Shown: positions 27,849-37,472, counted from the stretch's first letter. The stretch is DNA of 64,000 bases from Beijerinckiaceae bacterium (GCA_019745195.1 JAIETL010000020.1:43646-107645); one strand, 5' to 3'. Notes: a model not told the origin generated them from the sequence alone. Numbers and translations: made by a program.

Positions 27849-29212
27849 GCGCTGACATTCTGGTCGTCGACGACGAGGTCGATATCCGCGAACTCGTCGC
27901 CGGCCTGCTCGAGGACGAGGGCTACCGCACCCGCAAGGCCGGCTCCGCCGACGAGGCGCTGGCTGCGATCGCGGCGCGCCGCCCCAACCTCGTCTTCCTC
28001 GACATCTGGCTGCAGGGCAGCCGGCTCGACGGGCTGCAGGTGCTCGAACTGATCAAGGAAAGTCACCCCGACCTCGCGGTCGTGATGATCTCCGGCCACG
28101 GCAATATCGAGACCGCCGTCTCCGCCATCAAGAGCGGCGCCTACGACTTCATCGAGAAGCCGTTCAAGGCCGACCGGCTCGTGCTGGTGGCCGAGCGCGC
28201 GCTGGAAGCCTCGCGGCTGCGCCGCGAAGTTCGCGAATTGAAGACGCGTTCCGTGCAGGCGAGCCGCATCGTCGGCCGCTCGACCGTTGTCAACCAGTTG
28301 CGGCAGACGATCGAACGCGTGGCGCCGACCAATGCCCGCGTGCTGATTACCGGCGAGCCCGGCTGCGGCAAGGAACTGGCCGCCCGCACATTGCACGAGG
28401 CCTCGAGCCGGGCCTCGGCGCCGTTCATCGTGATCAATGCAGCCACCATCACGCCCGAGACGATGGAGGAGGAACTGTTCGGCGTCGAAGCGGGCGAGGG
28501 TCGCTCGCGCCGCGTCGGCGCGCTGGAGGAGGCGCATGGAGGCTCGCTCTATATCGACGAGATCGGCGACATGCCGCGCGAGACGCAAAACCGCATCCTG
28601 CGCGTGCTGGTCGATCAGAATTTCCAGCGCGTCGGCGGCACCACGCGCGTCCATGTCGATGTCCGGATCATCTCCTCGACCAGCCGCGACCTCGCCAGGC
28701 TGATCGGGGAAGGGCATTTCCGCGAGGATCTCTATCACCGGCTCAGCGTCGTCCCCGTCCGCATCCCGGCATTGTCGGAGCGGCGCGAGGACGTGCCCGA
28801 GCTGATCGACTTCTTCATGGAGCAGATCTCGGTCGCCACCGGCCTGCCGCAACGACGGATCGGCTCCGACGCGATGGCCGTGCTGCAGTCGCATCAGTGG
28901 CCCGGAAACGTCCGTGAGCTGCGCAACAATGTCGAACGGCTGATGATCCTGACCAAGGGCGATCCGACCGCGGACATCACCATCGACATGCTGCCGGCCG
29001 AGGTCGGCGCGATGGTGCCGACGACGCCGTCGGGCTCCGGTGGCGAGCGGCTGATGAGCCTGCCCCTGCGCGACGCCCGCGAAATCTTCGAGCGAGAGTA
29101 CCTCATTGCGCAGATCGCGCGCTTCTCGGGCAACATTTCGCGCACGGCGGAGTTCATCGGCATGGAGCGTTCCGCGCTGCACCGCAAACTGAAGTCGCTC
29201 GGCGTGGGCTGA
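27845..29212 (+). CDS. ntrX: Nitrogen assimilation response regulator NtrX
   Basis: The 455-residue product has a receiver domain (Asp53 in FLDIWLQGS), an AAA+ domain with Walker A TGEPGCGKELAARTL and Walker B LYIDEIGDMP, and a Fis-like HTH (FSGNISRTAEFIGMERSALH). The sigma-54-contacting GAFTGA loop is missing: where NtrC has [12 protein letters not shown], this protein has FGVEAGEGRSRRVG. It therefore probably does not activate sigma-54 promoters. The start overlaps the ntrY stop (ATGA). Confidence 0.95.
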   Translation: MSADILVVDDEVDIRELVAGLLEDEGYRTRKAGSADEALAAIAARRPNLVFLDIWLQGSRLDGLQVLELIKESHPDLAVVMISGHGNIETAVSAIKSGAYDFIEKPFKADRLVLVAERALEASRLRREVRELKTRSVQASRIVGRSTVVNQLRQTIERVAPTNARVLITGEPGCGKELAARTLHEASSRASAPFIVINAATITPETMEEELFGVEAGEGRSRRVGALEEAHGGSLYIDEIGDMPRETQNRILRVLVDQNFQRVGGTTRVHVDVRIISSTSRDLARLIGEGHFREDLYHRLSVVPVRIPALSERREDVPELIDFFMEQISVATGLPQRRIGSDAMAVLQSHQWPGNVRELRNNVERLMILTKGDPTADITIDMLPAEVGAMVPTTPSGSGGERLMSLPLRDAREIFEREYLIAQIARFSGNISRTAEFIGMERSALHRKLKSLGVG

Positions 29213-29424
29213 CCGCGATGCAGCGATTCTTGCATGCGCGCCTGCGCAATACGCAGGTGTGATGCGCGAAATGCAGGCCCTGCAACCCTTGCTTTACGAT
29301 GTAACTCGACGATTTAATGGATCATCGGTGTTTCGATGCGGGGCGGCGCTGACTTCGCGCCTGCGAACGGAACGAACTGGATCGCGGGCCTGAACCCGAT
29401 GCGATCCCAACAACAGGTGCTAAC
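29213..29424. promoter_or_regulatory. ntrX-hfq intergenic region with candidate hfq promoter and hairpin
   Basis: A hairpin (CCTGCG/CGCAGG at 29241-29257, with weaker pairing on both sides) lies just after ntrX. A possible promoter with TTGCTT (29289-29294) and ATTTAA (29312-29317) spaced by 17 bases sits about 110 bp upstream of hfq. hfq may thus have its own promoter. Confidence 0.35.
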
Positions 29425-29673
29425 ATGGCCGCGGAGCGGGCACAAAACCTTCAGGACACCTTCCTCAATCACGTCCGCAAGCAGAAAATCCCCCTGACGA
29501 TCTTCCTCGTCAACGGCGTGAAGCTGCAGGGCGTTGTCACCTGGTTCGACAATTTCTGCGTTCTGCTGCGGCGCGACGGTCATTCGCAGCTCGTCTACAA
29601 GCATGCGATCTCGACCATCATGCCCGGCCACCCGGTGCAGTTGTTCGAGCCGGAGGACACGGACAAGTCCTGA
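29425..29673 (+). CDS. hfq: RNA chaperone Hfq
   Basis: The 82-residue Sm-like protein has the Sm1 segment ([23 protein letters not shown]), the Sm2 motif YKHAISTI and a short acidic C-terminus. The hexamer anneals small RNAs to mRNAs. The proximal-face Gln and Lys/His residues are intact. It lies between ntrX and hflX, the usual order in Rhizobiales. Confidence 0.98.
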   Translation: MAAERAQNLQDTFLNHVRKQKIPLTIFLVNGVKLQGVVTWFDNFCVLLRRDGHSQLVYKHAISTIMPGHPVQLFEPEDTDKS

Positions 29674-29689
29674 TGGCCGGGCAGCCTTG

Positions 29690-31078
29690 ATGGCCAGGGC
29701 AGGGCGCGGCGGACCGTCCGAGACGCCGCCCGTCACCAAACCGCTCGACGAGATCGAACGCGACATTGCCGCGAAAACCCGCGCCTATGTCGTGGGTCCC
29801 TATGTCCAGCGCGGCGCGGCATCGCTCGCCAACCAGCGCTCGTTCGCGGCTCGGCTCGACGAAGCGGTCGGGCTGGCGGCTGCGATCGACCTGACCGTGA
29901 TCGAGCCGATCCAGGTTCTGCTCAGCGCGCTTCGTCCCGCCACCTATCTCGGCAAGGGCAAGGTCGAGGAATTGGTCGAGCGCATCAGGATCGAGGAGAT
30001 CGGCCTCGTCGTGATGGATTGCGCGCTCTCGCCGGTGCAGCAGCGCAACCTCGAAAAGGCCTTCGGCTGCAAGGTTATCGACCGCACCGGGCTGATCCTC
30101 GAAATCTTCGGCCGCAGGGCGCGCACTCGCGAGGGCGCGTTGCAGGTCGAGCTCGCCCATCTCAACTATCAGAAGAGCCGGCTTGTGCGGTCGTGGACCC
30201 ATCTGGAGCGCCAGCGCGGCGGCTTCGGCTTCCTCGGCGGGCCCGGCGAAACGCAGATCGAGGCGGACCGGCGCATCATCCAGGAGCGCATGACCAAGAT
30301 CGAGCGCGATCTGGAGGCTGTCAAACGCACACGCTCGCTGCACCGCGCCAGCCGCAAGCGCGTGCCTTATCCGGTGGTTGCGCTGGTCGGCTACACCAAT
30401 GCCGGCAAATCGACGCTGTTCAACCGGCTGACTTCGGCCGAGGTTCTGGCGCAGGACATGCTGTTCGCCACGCTCGACCCCACCGCGCGCGCGATCAAGC
30501 TGCCGCATGGCGCGCGCATCATGCTGTCGGACACCGTCGGCTTCATCTCGGACCTGCCGACGCAGCTCGTCGCGGCTTTTCGCGCCACGCTGGAGGATGC
30601 GATCGAGGCCGATGTCCTGCTGCATGTCCGCGACGTCGCCCATGACGACACGCAGGCCCAGGCTGCCGATGTGCAGGGCATCCTGCGCGATCTCGGCATC
30701 GACCCCGATGACGGCCAGCGCGTTCTGGAGGTCTGGAACAAGTCGGACCTTCTCGCAGGCGACGAGCGCGAACGGCAATTCGGGCTGGCGGCGCTGAAGC
30801 CGGAGGTCTCCAGACCGGTTCTCGTCTCGGCGCTGACCGGGGAGGGCGTGCCTGCGCTCTGCGACGCCATCGAGAGCCGCATCGCCAGGAGCCGGCCGGT
30901 CTACCGCCTGCGGCTGGAACCGGGCGACGGCAAGTCGCTGGCCTGGCTCCACGCCAATGGCGAAATCCTGGAGCGCGAGGACGCGCAGGACGGCGCGCTC
31001 AGCCTGACCGTGCGGCTGCCGCCGGAGCGGGAAGGGGCTTTTGGGGTGAGATTTCCGGAAGCGGAGCGGCAGGGCTGA
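29690..31078 (+). CDS. hflX: GTPase HflX
   Basis: From ATG 29690 the product is 462 residues: an N-terminal HflX domain ([38 protein letters not shown]), then a Ras-like GTPase domain with G1 [10 protein letters not shown]3 DTVGF and G4 NKSD, and a C-terminal domain. HflX splits stalled 70S ribosomes after heat or antibiotic stress. It starts 17 bases after the hfq stop. The gene ends 32 bp before a palindromic repeat. Confidence 0.95.
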   Translation: MARAGRGGPSETPPVTKPLDEIERDIAAKTRAYVVGPYVQRGAASLANQRSFAARLDEAVGLAAAIDLTVIEPIQVLLSALRPATYLGKGKVEELVERIRIEEIGLVVMDCALSPVQQRNLEKAFGCKVIDRTGLILEIFGRRARTREGALQVELAHLNYQKSRLVRSWTHLERQRGGFGFLGGPGETQIEADRRIIQERMTKIERDLEAVKRTRSLHRASRKRVPYPVVALVGYTNAGKSTLFNRLTSAEVLAQDMLFATLDPTARAIKLPHGARIMLSDTVGFISDLPTQLVAAFRATLEDAIEADVLLHVRDVAHDDTQAQAADVQGILRDLGIDPDDGQRVLEVWNKSDLLAGDERERQFGLAALKPEVSRPVLVSALTGEGVPALCDAIESRIARSRPVYRLRLEPGDGKSLAWLHANGEILEREDAQDGALSLTVRLPPEREGAFGVRFPEAERQG

Positions 31079-31109
31079 GAGTGCTTGCGCTCGATCACCG
31101 CCGTCTCTT

Positions 31110-31156
31110 CCCTTCTCCCGGATGGGAAAGGTTGGCCCGGAGGGTCGGATGAGGGC
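31110..31156 (+). repeat. Palindromic repeat element, first of an inverted pair
   Basis: The sequence begins CCTTCTCCCGGATGGGAAAGG, with an imperfect hairpin, and continues to GGATGAGGG. It shares its CCTTCTCCC core and GGATGAGGG end with the element inside pdhC (opposite orientation). It lies in the 139-bp junction between convergent hflX and mazG and may also serve as a transcription stop. Confidence 0.7.
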
Positions 31157-31206
31157 CTGCCGGTACAGTTTTTAGAAGCAACGGCCCCATCTCGTTTCAT
31201 CAACCG

Positions 31207-31250
31207 GCGGCGGTCCCTCACCCCTGCCCCTCTCCCATCCGGGAGAGGGG
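31207..31250 (-). repeat. Palindromic repeat element overlapping the 3' end of mazG
   Basis: A perfect 10-bp stem CCCCTCTCCC/GGGAGAGGGG with loop ATCC (31227-31250) is preceded by CCCTCACCCCTG. It is an inverted relative of the element 50 bp upstream. It provides the last 10 codons of mazG (PLSRMGEGQG) and its stop. Confidence 0.7.
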
Positions 31251-32090
31251 TTCCCCGTGCTTGACCGTTTCCGCCCGCTTCACCGCCTGCCAGAGCGCCT
31301 CCATCTCGTCGAGCGTTGCGTCCCTCACCGTTCGCCCCTGCGCCTCCAGCGCCGCCTCGATCCCCCTGAACCTCCGCTCGAACTTGGCGTTCGCGGCCTG
31401 CAGGCAGCCCTCCGGCTCTGCGTCGACATGGCGGGCGAGGTTGGCGAGCACGAAGAGCAGGTCGCCGATCTCCTCCTTCACATGCGCCTTGTCGCCCGAC
31501 GCCAGCGCCTCCTCGATCTCGGCCGTCTCCTCGCGGACTTTGGCCAGCACCAGCTTGGCGTCGTTCCAGTCGAAGCCGACGGTCGAGGCTTTGGCCTGCA
31601 GCTTCCAGGCCCGGGTCAGGGCAGGGAGGTTGTGCGGCACACCGGCGAGCACGCCCTTGTCCTCGGTCTTCTCAGGTAGGCCGGCGGCAGCCCGTGCGCG
31701 GGCCTTCTCGGCCTTCTCCTGCGCCTTGATGCCGTGCCAGAGCGCCTTGACCTGCGCGGGCGTCAGGTCGCGCGCGTCGCTGAAGACATGCGGGTGCCGT
31801 CGGATCAGCTTCTTCGTGATCGCCTCGACCACGTCGGGGAAGGCGAAGGAGCCTTCCTCCTGCGCCATCTGGGCGTGGTAGACCACCTGCAGCAGCAGGT
31901 CGCCGAGCTCGTCCTTCAAATCGACCTTGTCGCCGCGCGCGACGGCGTCCGCGACCTCATAGGCCTCCTCGATCGTAAAGGGCACGATCGAGGCGAAATC
32001 CTGCTCCAGATCCCAGGGGCAGCCGGTTCCCGGCGTGCGCAGCGCCGCCATGATCTCGATCAGGCGGCCGATGTCGGAAGAAGGCTCCAC
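31218..32090 (-). CDS. mazG: Nucleoside triphosphate pyrophosphohydrolase MazG
   Basis: The 290-residue product has two MazG domains in tandem: the first (about 25-130) with EEAYEVADAVARGD and DELGDLLLQVVYHAQMAQEE, the second (about 175-260) with EETAEIEEAL and EEIGDLLFVLANLARH. It hydrolyses NTPs to NMP and PPi, affecting ppGpp and aberrant nucleotides. Start is GTG 32090 (VEPSSDIGRLIEIMAAL). The C-terminal PLSRMGEGQG is not family sequence; it is read from a palindromic repeat, so the original stop has been displaced. Confidence 0.93.
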   Translation of the reverse strand: MEPSSDIGRLIEIMAALRTPGTGCPWDLEQDFASIVPFTIEEAYEVADAVARGDKVDLKDELGDLLLQVVYHAQMAQEEGSFAFPDVVEAITKKLIRRHPHVFSDARDLTPAQVKALWHGIKAQEKAEKARARAAAGLPEKTEDKGVLAGVPHNLPALTRAWKLQAKASTVGFDWNDAKLVLAKVREETAEIEEALASGDKAHVKEEIGDLLFVLANLARHVDAEPEGCLQAANAKFERRFRGIEAALEAQGRTVRDATLDEMEALWQAVKRAETVKHGEPLSRMGEGQG

Positions 32091-32126
32091 GCTGCAAAAC
32101 TCCTGTAACTGCGCTACCCTGCTCCC

Positions 32127-32546
32127 ATGATTCAGGTCACCCCGTCCATCGCCATCGAAGAGAGCGAGATCGAGGAAGCCTTCGTGCGCGCCTCCGGGCC
32201 TGGCGGACAGAACGTGAACAAGGTGTCGAGCGCGGTCCAGCTCAAATTCGACATCCGGCGCTCGCCCTCGCTGCCCAACGATGTCGCGATCCGGCTGATG
32301 AAACTCGCCGGCAGCCGGCTGACGCAGGACGGCGTTATCGTCATCGTGGCGCAGAGCCAGCGCAGCCAGAAGCGCAACCGCGAGGAGGCGCTGGAGCGGC
32401 TGCTGGAGCTGATCCGCGAGGCGGCGGTGAAGCCGCAGGTGCGGCGGCCGACGAAGCCGACCAAGGCCTCGAAGGAACGCAGGCTGGTTTCCAAGGACAA
32501 GCGCGCAGCGGTCAAGGCCGGCCGTGCCCGGCCGGGAGACGATTAG
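32127..32546 (+). CDS. arfB: Peptidyl-tRNA hydrolase ArfB (YaeJ)
   Basis: The 139-residue product has a release-factor-like GGQ motif (SGPGGQNVNKVSSAVQLKF) near residue 30 and a long basic tail (RRPTKPTKASKERRLVSKDKR) that enters the empty mRNA channel of stalled ribosomes. It frees ribosomes stuck on non-stop mRNAs. It is divergent from mazG (36 bp). recX overlaps its stop by one base. Confidence 0.93.
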   Translation: MIQVTPSIAIEESEIEEAFVRASGPGGQNVNKVSSAVQLKFDIRRSPSLPNDVAIRLMKLAGSRLTQDGVIVIVAQSQRSQKRNREEALERLLELIREAAVKPQVRRPTKPTKASKERRLVSKDKRAAVKAGRARPGDD

Positions 32547-33106
32547 TGGCGGAGGAGGGGGCGTCGCCGCCTCGCTCAGGCAGGAGGGAGCGCCGTCCGC
32601 CGCGCAGGATCACGCCCGACTATCTGCGCCGCGCCGCCAGGCATTATCTCGAACGTTATGCGGTGCCGGCCGCGCAACTGCGCCGCGTGCTGGCGCGAAA
32701 GGTTGCTCTGAGCTGCCGGCACCATGGCGACGAGCCGGGATCGTTCGACGCCATGCTCGACGAGGTTGTCGCGGCCTGCGTCTCGTCGGGTCTGGTCGAT
32801 GACCGGCGCTTCGCCGAGGGGCGGGCGGCCAGCTTGCGCCGGCGCGGCCAGTCGGCGCGCATGGTTGCGGCCAAACTCTCGGCCAAGGGCGTAGGGCGAA
32901 CTCTTGCAGTGCAGGCGAGCGCATCGGAGCCCGATGACGAGATGGCGGTCGCGCGGACCGCAGCGAAGCGCAAGCGGCTCGGCCCCTGGGCGCGGGGAGA
33001 CCGCATGGCCTCGCGCCAGAAGGATATCGCCGCATTGGCGCGGGCCGGCTTCCCGATGGCGATCGCCCGCGCCGTGGTCGACGGCGCGGGCGAGGAGGAT
33101 ACGTGA
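32546..33106 (+). CDS. recX: Regulatory protein RecX
   Basis: The 186-residue product is made of helical repeats typical of RecX: ARHYLERYAVPAAQLRRVLARK, then LVDDRRFAEGRAASLRRRGQS, and a last repeat DIAALARAGFPMAIARAVV. It inhibits RecA filament extension. GTG 32546 overlaps the arfB stop TAG, implying translational coupling. A basic N-terminal stretch (RSGRRERRPPRR) is more Arg-rich than usual. Confidence 0.9.
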   Translation: MAEEGASPPRSGRRERRPPRRITPDYLRRAARHYLERYAVPAAQLRRVLARKVALSCRHHGDEPGSFDAMLDEVVAACVSSGLVDDRRFAEGRAASLRRRGQSARMVAAKLSAKGVGRTLAVQASASEPDDEMAVARTAAKRKRLGPWARGDRMASRQKDIAALARAGFPMAIARAVVDGAGEEDT

Positions 33107-33128
33107 ATCGAGCCGGAACGCTTCAGCC

Positions 33129-34109
33129 TCAGTCCAGCTTGACCTTGGCCTCGTTCACCACCTTGCCCCAGCGCGCGACTTCCGAGGTCACGAACGTGCC
33201 GAATTCCGCGCCGGTCAGGGTCGGAATCGGGGAGCCGTTCTTGGCCCAGGCGTCGGAGATCATCTTGGCCTTGAGGGCGGTGGTGACCTCGGCCTGCATC
33301 TTGGTGACGATCGCGGCCGGCGTGCCCTTCGGAGCCCAGAGCGCATACCAGGTCGAGACCTCGTAGCCTTCGAGCCCGGCTTCCTTGGCCGTCGGCACGT
33401 CGGGGATCGCAGGCGAGCGTGCGGGCGCAGCGACGGCCAGTCCGCGCAGGGTGCCGCTCTGGATCTGCGGCGCCGAAGTGCCGAGGCCGTCGAACATCAG
33501 ATCGACCTGGCCGGCGATCAGATCCTGCATGGCGGGGCCCGCGCCGCGATAGGGCACATGGGTCAGGCTGGTCTTGCTCGCCAGCTTGAAGAGCTCGCCC
33601 GCGAGATGATGCGTCGTGCCGTTGCCGGCCGAGGCGTAGTTCAGCTTGTCGGGATTGGCCTTGGCGAAGGCGATCAGCTCCGCCAGCGTCTTGGCCTGGA
33701 CCTTGCCGGGATGGACCGAGATGACCTGCGGCGGCTGGGCGATCACCGCCACCGGCACGAAATCGGTCTCGATGTTGTAGTCGAGCTTCGGATAGAGCGA
33801 CGGCGCGATGGTGTGATGCGCCGCGCCGACGAAGAAGGTGTAGCCGTCCGGCGCAGCCTTGGCGGCCGCCGACGCGCCGACCGTGCCGCCCGCGCCAGCG
33901 CGATTTTCGATGATGATGCGCTGGCCGAGCTGCTGTTCGAGCTGCGCCGCGATCGGCCGCGCGAACGCGTCGGTGCCGCCGCCCGCCGGAAATGGCACGA
34001 TGAAGGTGATGTTCCGCTGCGGCCAGGCCTGCGCGAAGGCGGGCGCGCCCGCCAGCGCCGCGAAGCTGGTTGCGGCGGCAAGGATCAGAAGACGACGAGA
34101 CGGTGTCAT
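33129..34109 (-). CDS. Bug-family tripartite tricarboxylate transporter substrate-binding protein
   Basis: The 326-residue product has a signal peptide (about 1-27, ending APAFAQA) and the Bug/TctC fold: WPQRNITFIVPFPAGGGTDAF, IIIENRAGAGGTVGA, and LNYASAGNGTTHHL. Bug proteins capture carboxylates or similar small acids in the periplasm. No TctA/TctB membrane genes are adjacent, so this is an orphan receptor, as is common in Betaproteobacteria and Bosea/Bradyrhizobium. GGGAGG precedes ATG 34109. Confidence 0.9.
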   Translation of the reverse strand: MTPSRRLLILAAATSFAALAGAPAFAQAWPQRNITFIVPFPAGGGTDAFARPIAAQLEQQLGQRIIIENRAGAGGTVGASAAAKAAPDGYTFFVGAAHHTIAPSLYPKLDYNIETDFVPVAVIAQPPQVISVHPGKVQAKTLAELIAFAKANPDKLNYASAGNGTTHHLAGELFKLASKTSLTHVPYRGAGPAMQDLIAGQVDLMFDGLGTSAPQIQSGTLRGLAVAAPARSPAIPDVPTAKEAGLEGYEVSTWYALWAPKGTPAAIVTKMQAEVTTALKAKMISDAWAKNGSPIPTLTGAEFGTFVTSEVARWGKVVNEAKVKLD

Positions 34110-34165
34110 GAAGCAAAGTCCTCCCGGGAGCGTTCGAACAGGCTCTTGGCGGCCCTTCGATCAGG

Positions 34166-34183
34166 ACAGGCCGGTCGGCCTGT
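34166..34183. promoter_or_regulatory. 18-bp palindrome upstream of the Bug-family gene
   Basis: ACAGGCCG and CGGCCTGT flank a 2-base centre. It lies about 60 bp upstream of the Bug-family start on the minus strand, inside the 198-bp gap 34110-34307. It could be an operator for a regulator of the orphan binding protein. No regulator gene is adjacent. Confidence 0.3.
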
Positions 34184-34307
34184 TGAGTGCAAGTAGGGCA
34201 TTGCGAACGCGCATTGGCAAGCCGGCCCGACAGATGCTTCATTCGCATAAGACATATTATGGAACTAAGTTGTAGTCAGAGGGTGGCACTCTCCGGCGTG
34301 GCGAGGC

Positions 34308-35105
34308 TCAGGCCGTCACCACCATGCCGTCATGCGCGACTTCAATCCCGTCCGGTATCCGCTTGCGAAGGCTCGCATAATCGAGATCGTTGTGGAGATT
34401 GGTCAGGATCGCGCGGCGCGGCTTCAGTTCCGCGATCAGGTCGAGCGACTGCGCCAGGCTGAGATGGCTCGGATGCGGCGTCTCGCGCAGGCAGTCGAGG
34501 ATCAGCAGGTCGAGCCCCGCCATCGCGGCCTTGGCCGAGGCCGGAGCGACGCTGACATCGGGCAGATAGGCCAGATCGCCGAACCGGAAACCGAGCGATT
34601 CATAACCGGGCCCATGTTCGACCGAAAATGGCAAGGCGGCGATCTCGCCACCGGCTCCGTCGATCGTCAGGACGCGCCCGACGCTGAGCGGACACAGGTC
34701 GAGAATCGGCGGGTAATAGCTGCCCGGCGGCGTCTCGAAAATATAGCCGAAGCGCAGCAGCAGCGTTTCGGCCGTCCGGGCGTCGGCATAGGCCGGGATC
34801 CGGTGACGCATGTGCAGCACCAGCGCGCGCATGTCGTCGATGCCATGGGTGTGGTCGGCATGGTCGTGGCTGTAGAGCACCGCGTCGAGATGCTGGACCC
34901 TGGCGTCGATCAACTGCTCTCGCAGATCAGGCGAGGTATCGACGATCAGCCGCGTCGCGCCGGCCGGACCGATGCGCTCGACCAGGATCGAGCAGCGCCG
35001 GCGGCGGTTCTTCGGCTCGGCCGGGTCGCAGGCGCCCCAGCCGGAACCCGGCCGCGGCACGCCGCCCGACGACCCGCAGCCGAGGATGGTGACCGTCAGC
35101 GCCAT
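34308..35105 (-). CDS. MBL-fold metallohydrolase, PhnP-like
   Basis: From ATG 35105 the product is 265 residues: an MBL fold with TILGCGSSGGVPRPGSGWGACD, an N-terminal Cys-containing loop, the metal motif SHDHADHTHGIDDMR (HxHxDH), and later His ligands in SVEHGPG and TNLHNDLDY. PhnP-like members are phosphodiesterases (for example on cyclic ribose phosphates). It is the last gene of the tmk-holB-metG-tatD unit; its start lies 13 bp beyond the tatD stop. Confidence 0.88.
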   Translation of the reverse strand: MALTVTILGCGSSGGVPRPGSGWGACDPAEPKNRRRRCSILVERIGPAGATRLIVDTSPDLREQLIDARVQHLDAVLYSHDHADHTHGIDDMRALVLHMRHRIPAYADARTAETLLLRFGYIFETPPGSYYPPILDLCPLSVGRVLTIDGAGGEIAALPFSVEHGPGYESLGFRFGDLAYLPDVSVAPASAKAAMAGLDLLILDCLRETPHPSHLSLAQSLDLIAELKPRRAILTNLHNDLDYASLRKRIPDGIEVAHDGMVVTA

Positions 35106-35118
35106 CCCGATGCCACCG

Positions 35119-35919
35119 TCAGGCGACCGCCGCGAGCGGCGCGGCGTGGTCCATCTTCCAGTAGCAGCGACGCGCATTCGCGCTGGTGATGGCCGCGATC
35201 TCGTCGAACCCGACGCCTAGCGTTTCACCGAGAACCTTTGCCGTCTCAACGACATAGGCCGGTTCGTTGCGCTTGCCCCGAAACGGCACGGGCGCAAGGT
35301 ATGGCGCATCCGTCTCGACCAGAAGCCGGTCCCTCGGGATCAGCCGCGCGATGCGGCGCATGTCCTCCGAGGTCTTGAAGGTCAGGATTCCGGAGAAGGA
35401 TACGTAGAAGCCGAGCTCGACCCCGGTCATGGCCAGCGCCTCGCCGGCGGTGAAGCAGTGCAGGATCGCCGGGAACGCGCCCCTGGCGCTTTCCTCGCGC
35501 AGGATCGCGATCATGTCGTCGTCCGCCTGACGGGCGTGGATCACGAGCGGCAACTGCGTAATCCGTGCGGCGGCGATATGGGTGCGCAAGCCTTGCGCCT
35601 GCGCCGCGCGCGGGCTCTTGTCGTAATGATAGTCCAGCCCCGCCTCGCCGATCGCGACGCAGCGCGGATGAGCCGAGAGCGCCACGAGCTGCTCGGCCGT
35701 GACGTCGAGTTCCTCATGCGCCTGATGGGGATGCGTGCCGACGCTGCACCAGACCGAGGCGAAGCGCTCCGCGAGTCCCGCATAGGTTTCGAAGCGCGCC
35801 ACGCGGGTCGAGATCGTCACCATGCGGATGACGCCGGCGGCCTCGGCCCGCGCGACATAGGCCGGCAACTCCTCGGCGAAATCCGGGAAGTCGAGATGGC
35901 AGTGGCTGTCGATCAGCAT
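35119..35919 (-). CDS. tatD: TatD-family metal-dependent hydrolase
   Basis: The 266-residue TIM-barrel begins [12 protein letters not shown] with metal ligands His6 and His8, and contains VGTHPHQAHEELD, IGEAGLDYHYDKSP, HARQADDD and LVETDAPYLAPVPFRGKRNEP. TatD proteins are 3'-5' exonucleases acting in DNA repair or turnover. Its ATG overlaps the metG stop (ATGA), so translation is coupled. Confidence 0.94.
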   Translation of the reverse strand: MLIDSHCHLDFPDFAEELPAYVARAEAAGVIRMVTISTRVARFETYAGLAERFASVWCSVGTHPHQAHEELDVTAEQLVALSAHPRCVAIGEAGLDYHYDKSPRAAQAQGLRTHIAAARITQLPLVIHARQADDDMIAILREESARGAFPAILHCFTAGEALAMTGVELGFYVSFSGILTFKTSEDMRRIARLIPRDRLLVETDAPYLAPVPFRGKRNEPAYVVETAKVLGETLGVGFDEIAAITSANARRCYWKMDHAAPLAAVA

Positions 35920-37472
35920 CAGGCGGCAGTCTCGGGCTCGACAAAGCGCGGGAAGATGCCGCTCGGACCTGGCAACGCCGCGCCCGATGCAAGACGACCG
36001 CCCTCGCCTAGCGCCGCGAAATCGCGCGCGCCGGCCGGCACGCCGAGCAGGTCGAGCAGCTTGGCCATGGCGTCCGGCATCACCGGCTGGACCAGGATCG
36101 CGACCTGCCGCAGCACTTCGGCTGTGACGTAGAGCACCGTATCGCGCCGCGAAGGATCGGTTTTGGTCAGTCGCCAGGGCTCGTTGGCCGCGAAGTAGCG
36201 GTTTGCCTCGGCGATCAGCCCCCAGATATCGGCGAGCAAAACGTGCAGAGCGAAGTCGCCCATGGCGGTGCGTGCCTTTGCCAGCGCACCGTCGGCCTGC
36301 GCCAGCATGGCGAGGTCACCCCCGGTCAAAGTCCCGCAATCGGGCACCCTGCCCTCGCAGTTCTTCGCGATCATCGAGAGCGAGCGCTGCGCCAGATTGC
36401 CGAGATCGTTGGCGAGGTCGGCGTTGATGCGCCCGACAATCGCCTCGTGGCTGTAATTGCCATCCTGCCCGAAGGAGACCTCGCGCAGGAAGAAATAGCG
36501 CAACTGATCGACGCCATAGGCCTCGGCGAGTGCGAAGGGATCGACGACGTTGCCGAGCGATTTCGACATCTTCTCGCCCTTGGAGAGCAGGAAGCCGTGG
36601 CCGAAGACGCGTTTGGGCAGCGGCAGCCCCGCCGACATCAGAAAGGCCGGCCAGTAGACCGTGTGGAAGCGGACGATGTCCTTGCCGATGATGTGGACGT
36701 CGGCCGGCCAGTAATGCGCACGCGGGTCGTCGGCGTTCGGGAAGCCCGTGCCGGTGACGTAGTTGTTCAGCGCATCGACCCACACATACATCACATGCTT
36801 GGGGTCGCCCGGCACGGGCAGGCCCCAATCGAATGTGGTGCGGCTGATCGAGAGGTCCTCCAGCCCGCCTTTGACGAAGGAGACGATCTCGTTTTTCCGC
36901 GTCTCCGGCGAGACGAAGTCCGGAACATCCTCATAGAGCTTCAGCAGCCTGTCCTGATAGGATTTCAGCTTGAAGAAATAGCTCTCCTCCTCGACCCACT
37001 CGACCGGCGTGCCCTGCCCGCCCAGCCGCGTGCCGTCGGGAAGGAGCTTCGTCTCATCCTCGCCATAAAAGGCCTCGTCGCGAACCGAGTACCAGCCGGA
37101 GTATTTGGCGAGGTAGATGTCGCCATTGGCCTCCATCCGCCGCCAGAGCTCCTGCGTCGAAGGCAGATGGTCGGCGTCCGTCGTGCGGATGAAACGGTCG
37201 AACGAGCAGCCCAGCCGCTGCTCCATCTCCTCGAAGCGCCGCGCGATGCCATCGACATAGGTTTTCGGATCGAGCCCGGCGGCGGCGGCCGTGCGCTGGA
37301 CCTTCTGGCCATGCTCGTCTGTGCCGGTCATGGCGAAGACGTCGTAGCCGTCGAGCCGCTTGAAGCGCGCGATCGCGTCGGCCGCCACCATCTCATAGGC
37401 GTGGCCGATATGCGGCGGCCCGTTGGTGTAGTGGATCGCGGTCGTCAGATAGAATTTTTGGGCCGTGGCCAT
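35919..37472 (-). CDS. metG: Methionyl-tRNA synthetase
   Basis: From ATG 37472 the product is 517 residues. Class I signatures are HIGH (residues 21-24, PPHIGHAYE) and KMSKS ([10 protein letters not shown], near residue 300). No C-terminal dimerisation/tRNA-binding domain is present, so it belongs to the shorter alphaproteobacterial form, without the zinc-knuckle insertion of the long form as far as I can see. It starts 25 bp beyond the holB stop. Confidence 0.97.
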   Translation of the reverse strand: MATAQKFYLTTAIHYTNGPPHIGHAYEMVAADAIARFKRLDGYDVFAMTGTDEHGQKVQRTAAAAGLDPKTYVDGIARRFEEMEQRLGCSFDRFIRTTDADHLPSTQELWRRMEANGDIYLAKYSGWYSVRDEAFYGEDETKLLPDGTRLGGQGTPVEWVEEESYFFKLKSYQDRLLKLYEDVPDFVSPETRKNEIVSFVKGGLEDLSISRTTFDWGLPVPGDPKHVMYVWVDALNNYVTGTGFPNADDPRAHYWPADVHIIGKDIVRFHTVYWPAFLMSAGLPLPKRVFGHGFLLSKGEKMSKSLGNVVDPFALAEAYGVDQLRYFFLREVSFGQDGNYSHEAIVGRINADLANDLGNLAQRSLSMIAKNCEGRVPDCGTLTGGDLAMLAQADGALAKARTAMGDFALHVLLADIWGLIAEANRYFAANEPWRLTKTDPSRRDTVLYVTAEVLRQVAILVQPVMPDAMAKLLDLLGVPAGARDFAALGEGGRLASGAALPGPSGIFPRFVEPETAA

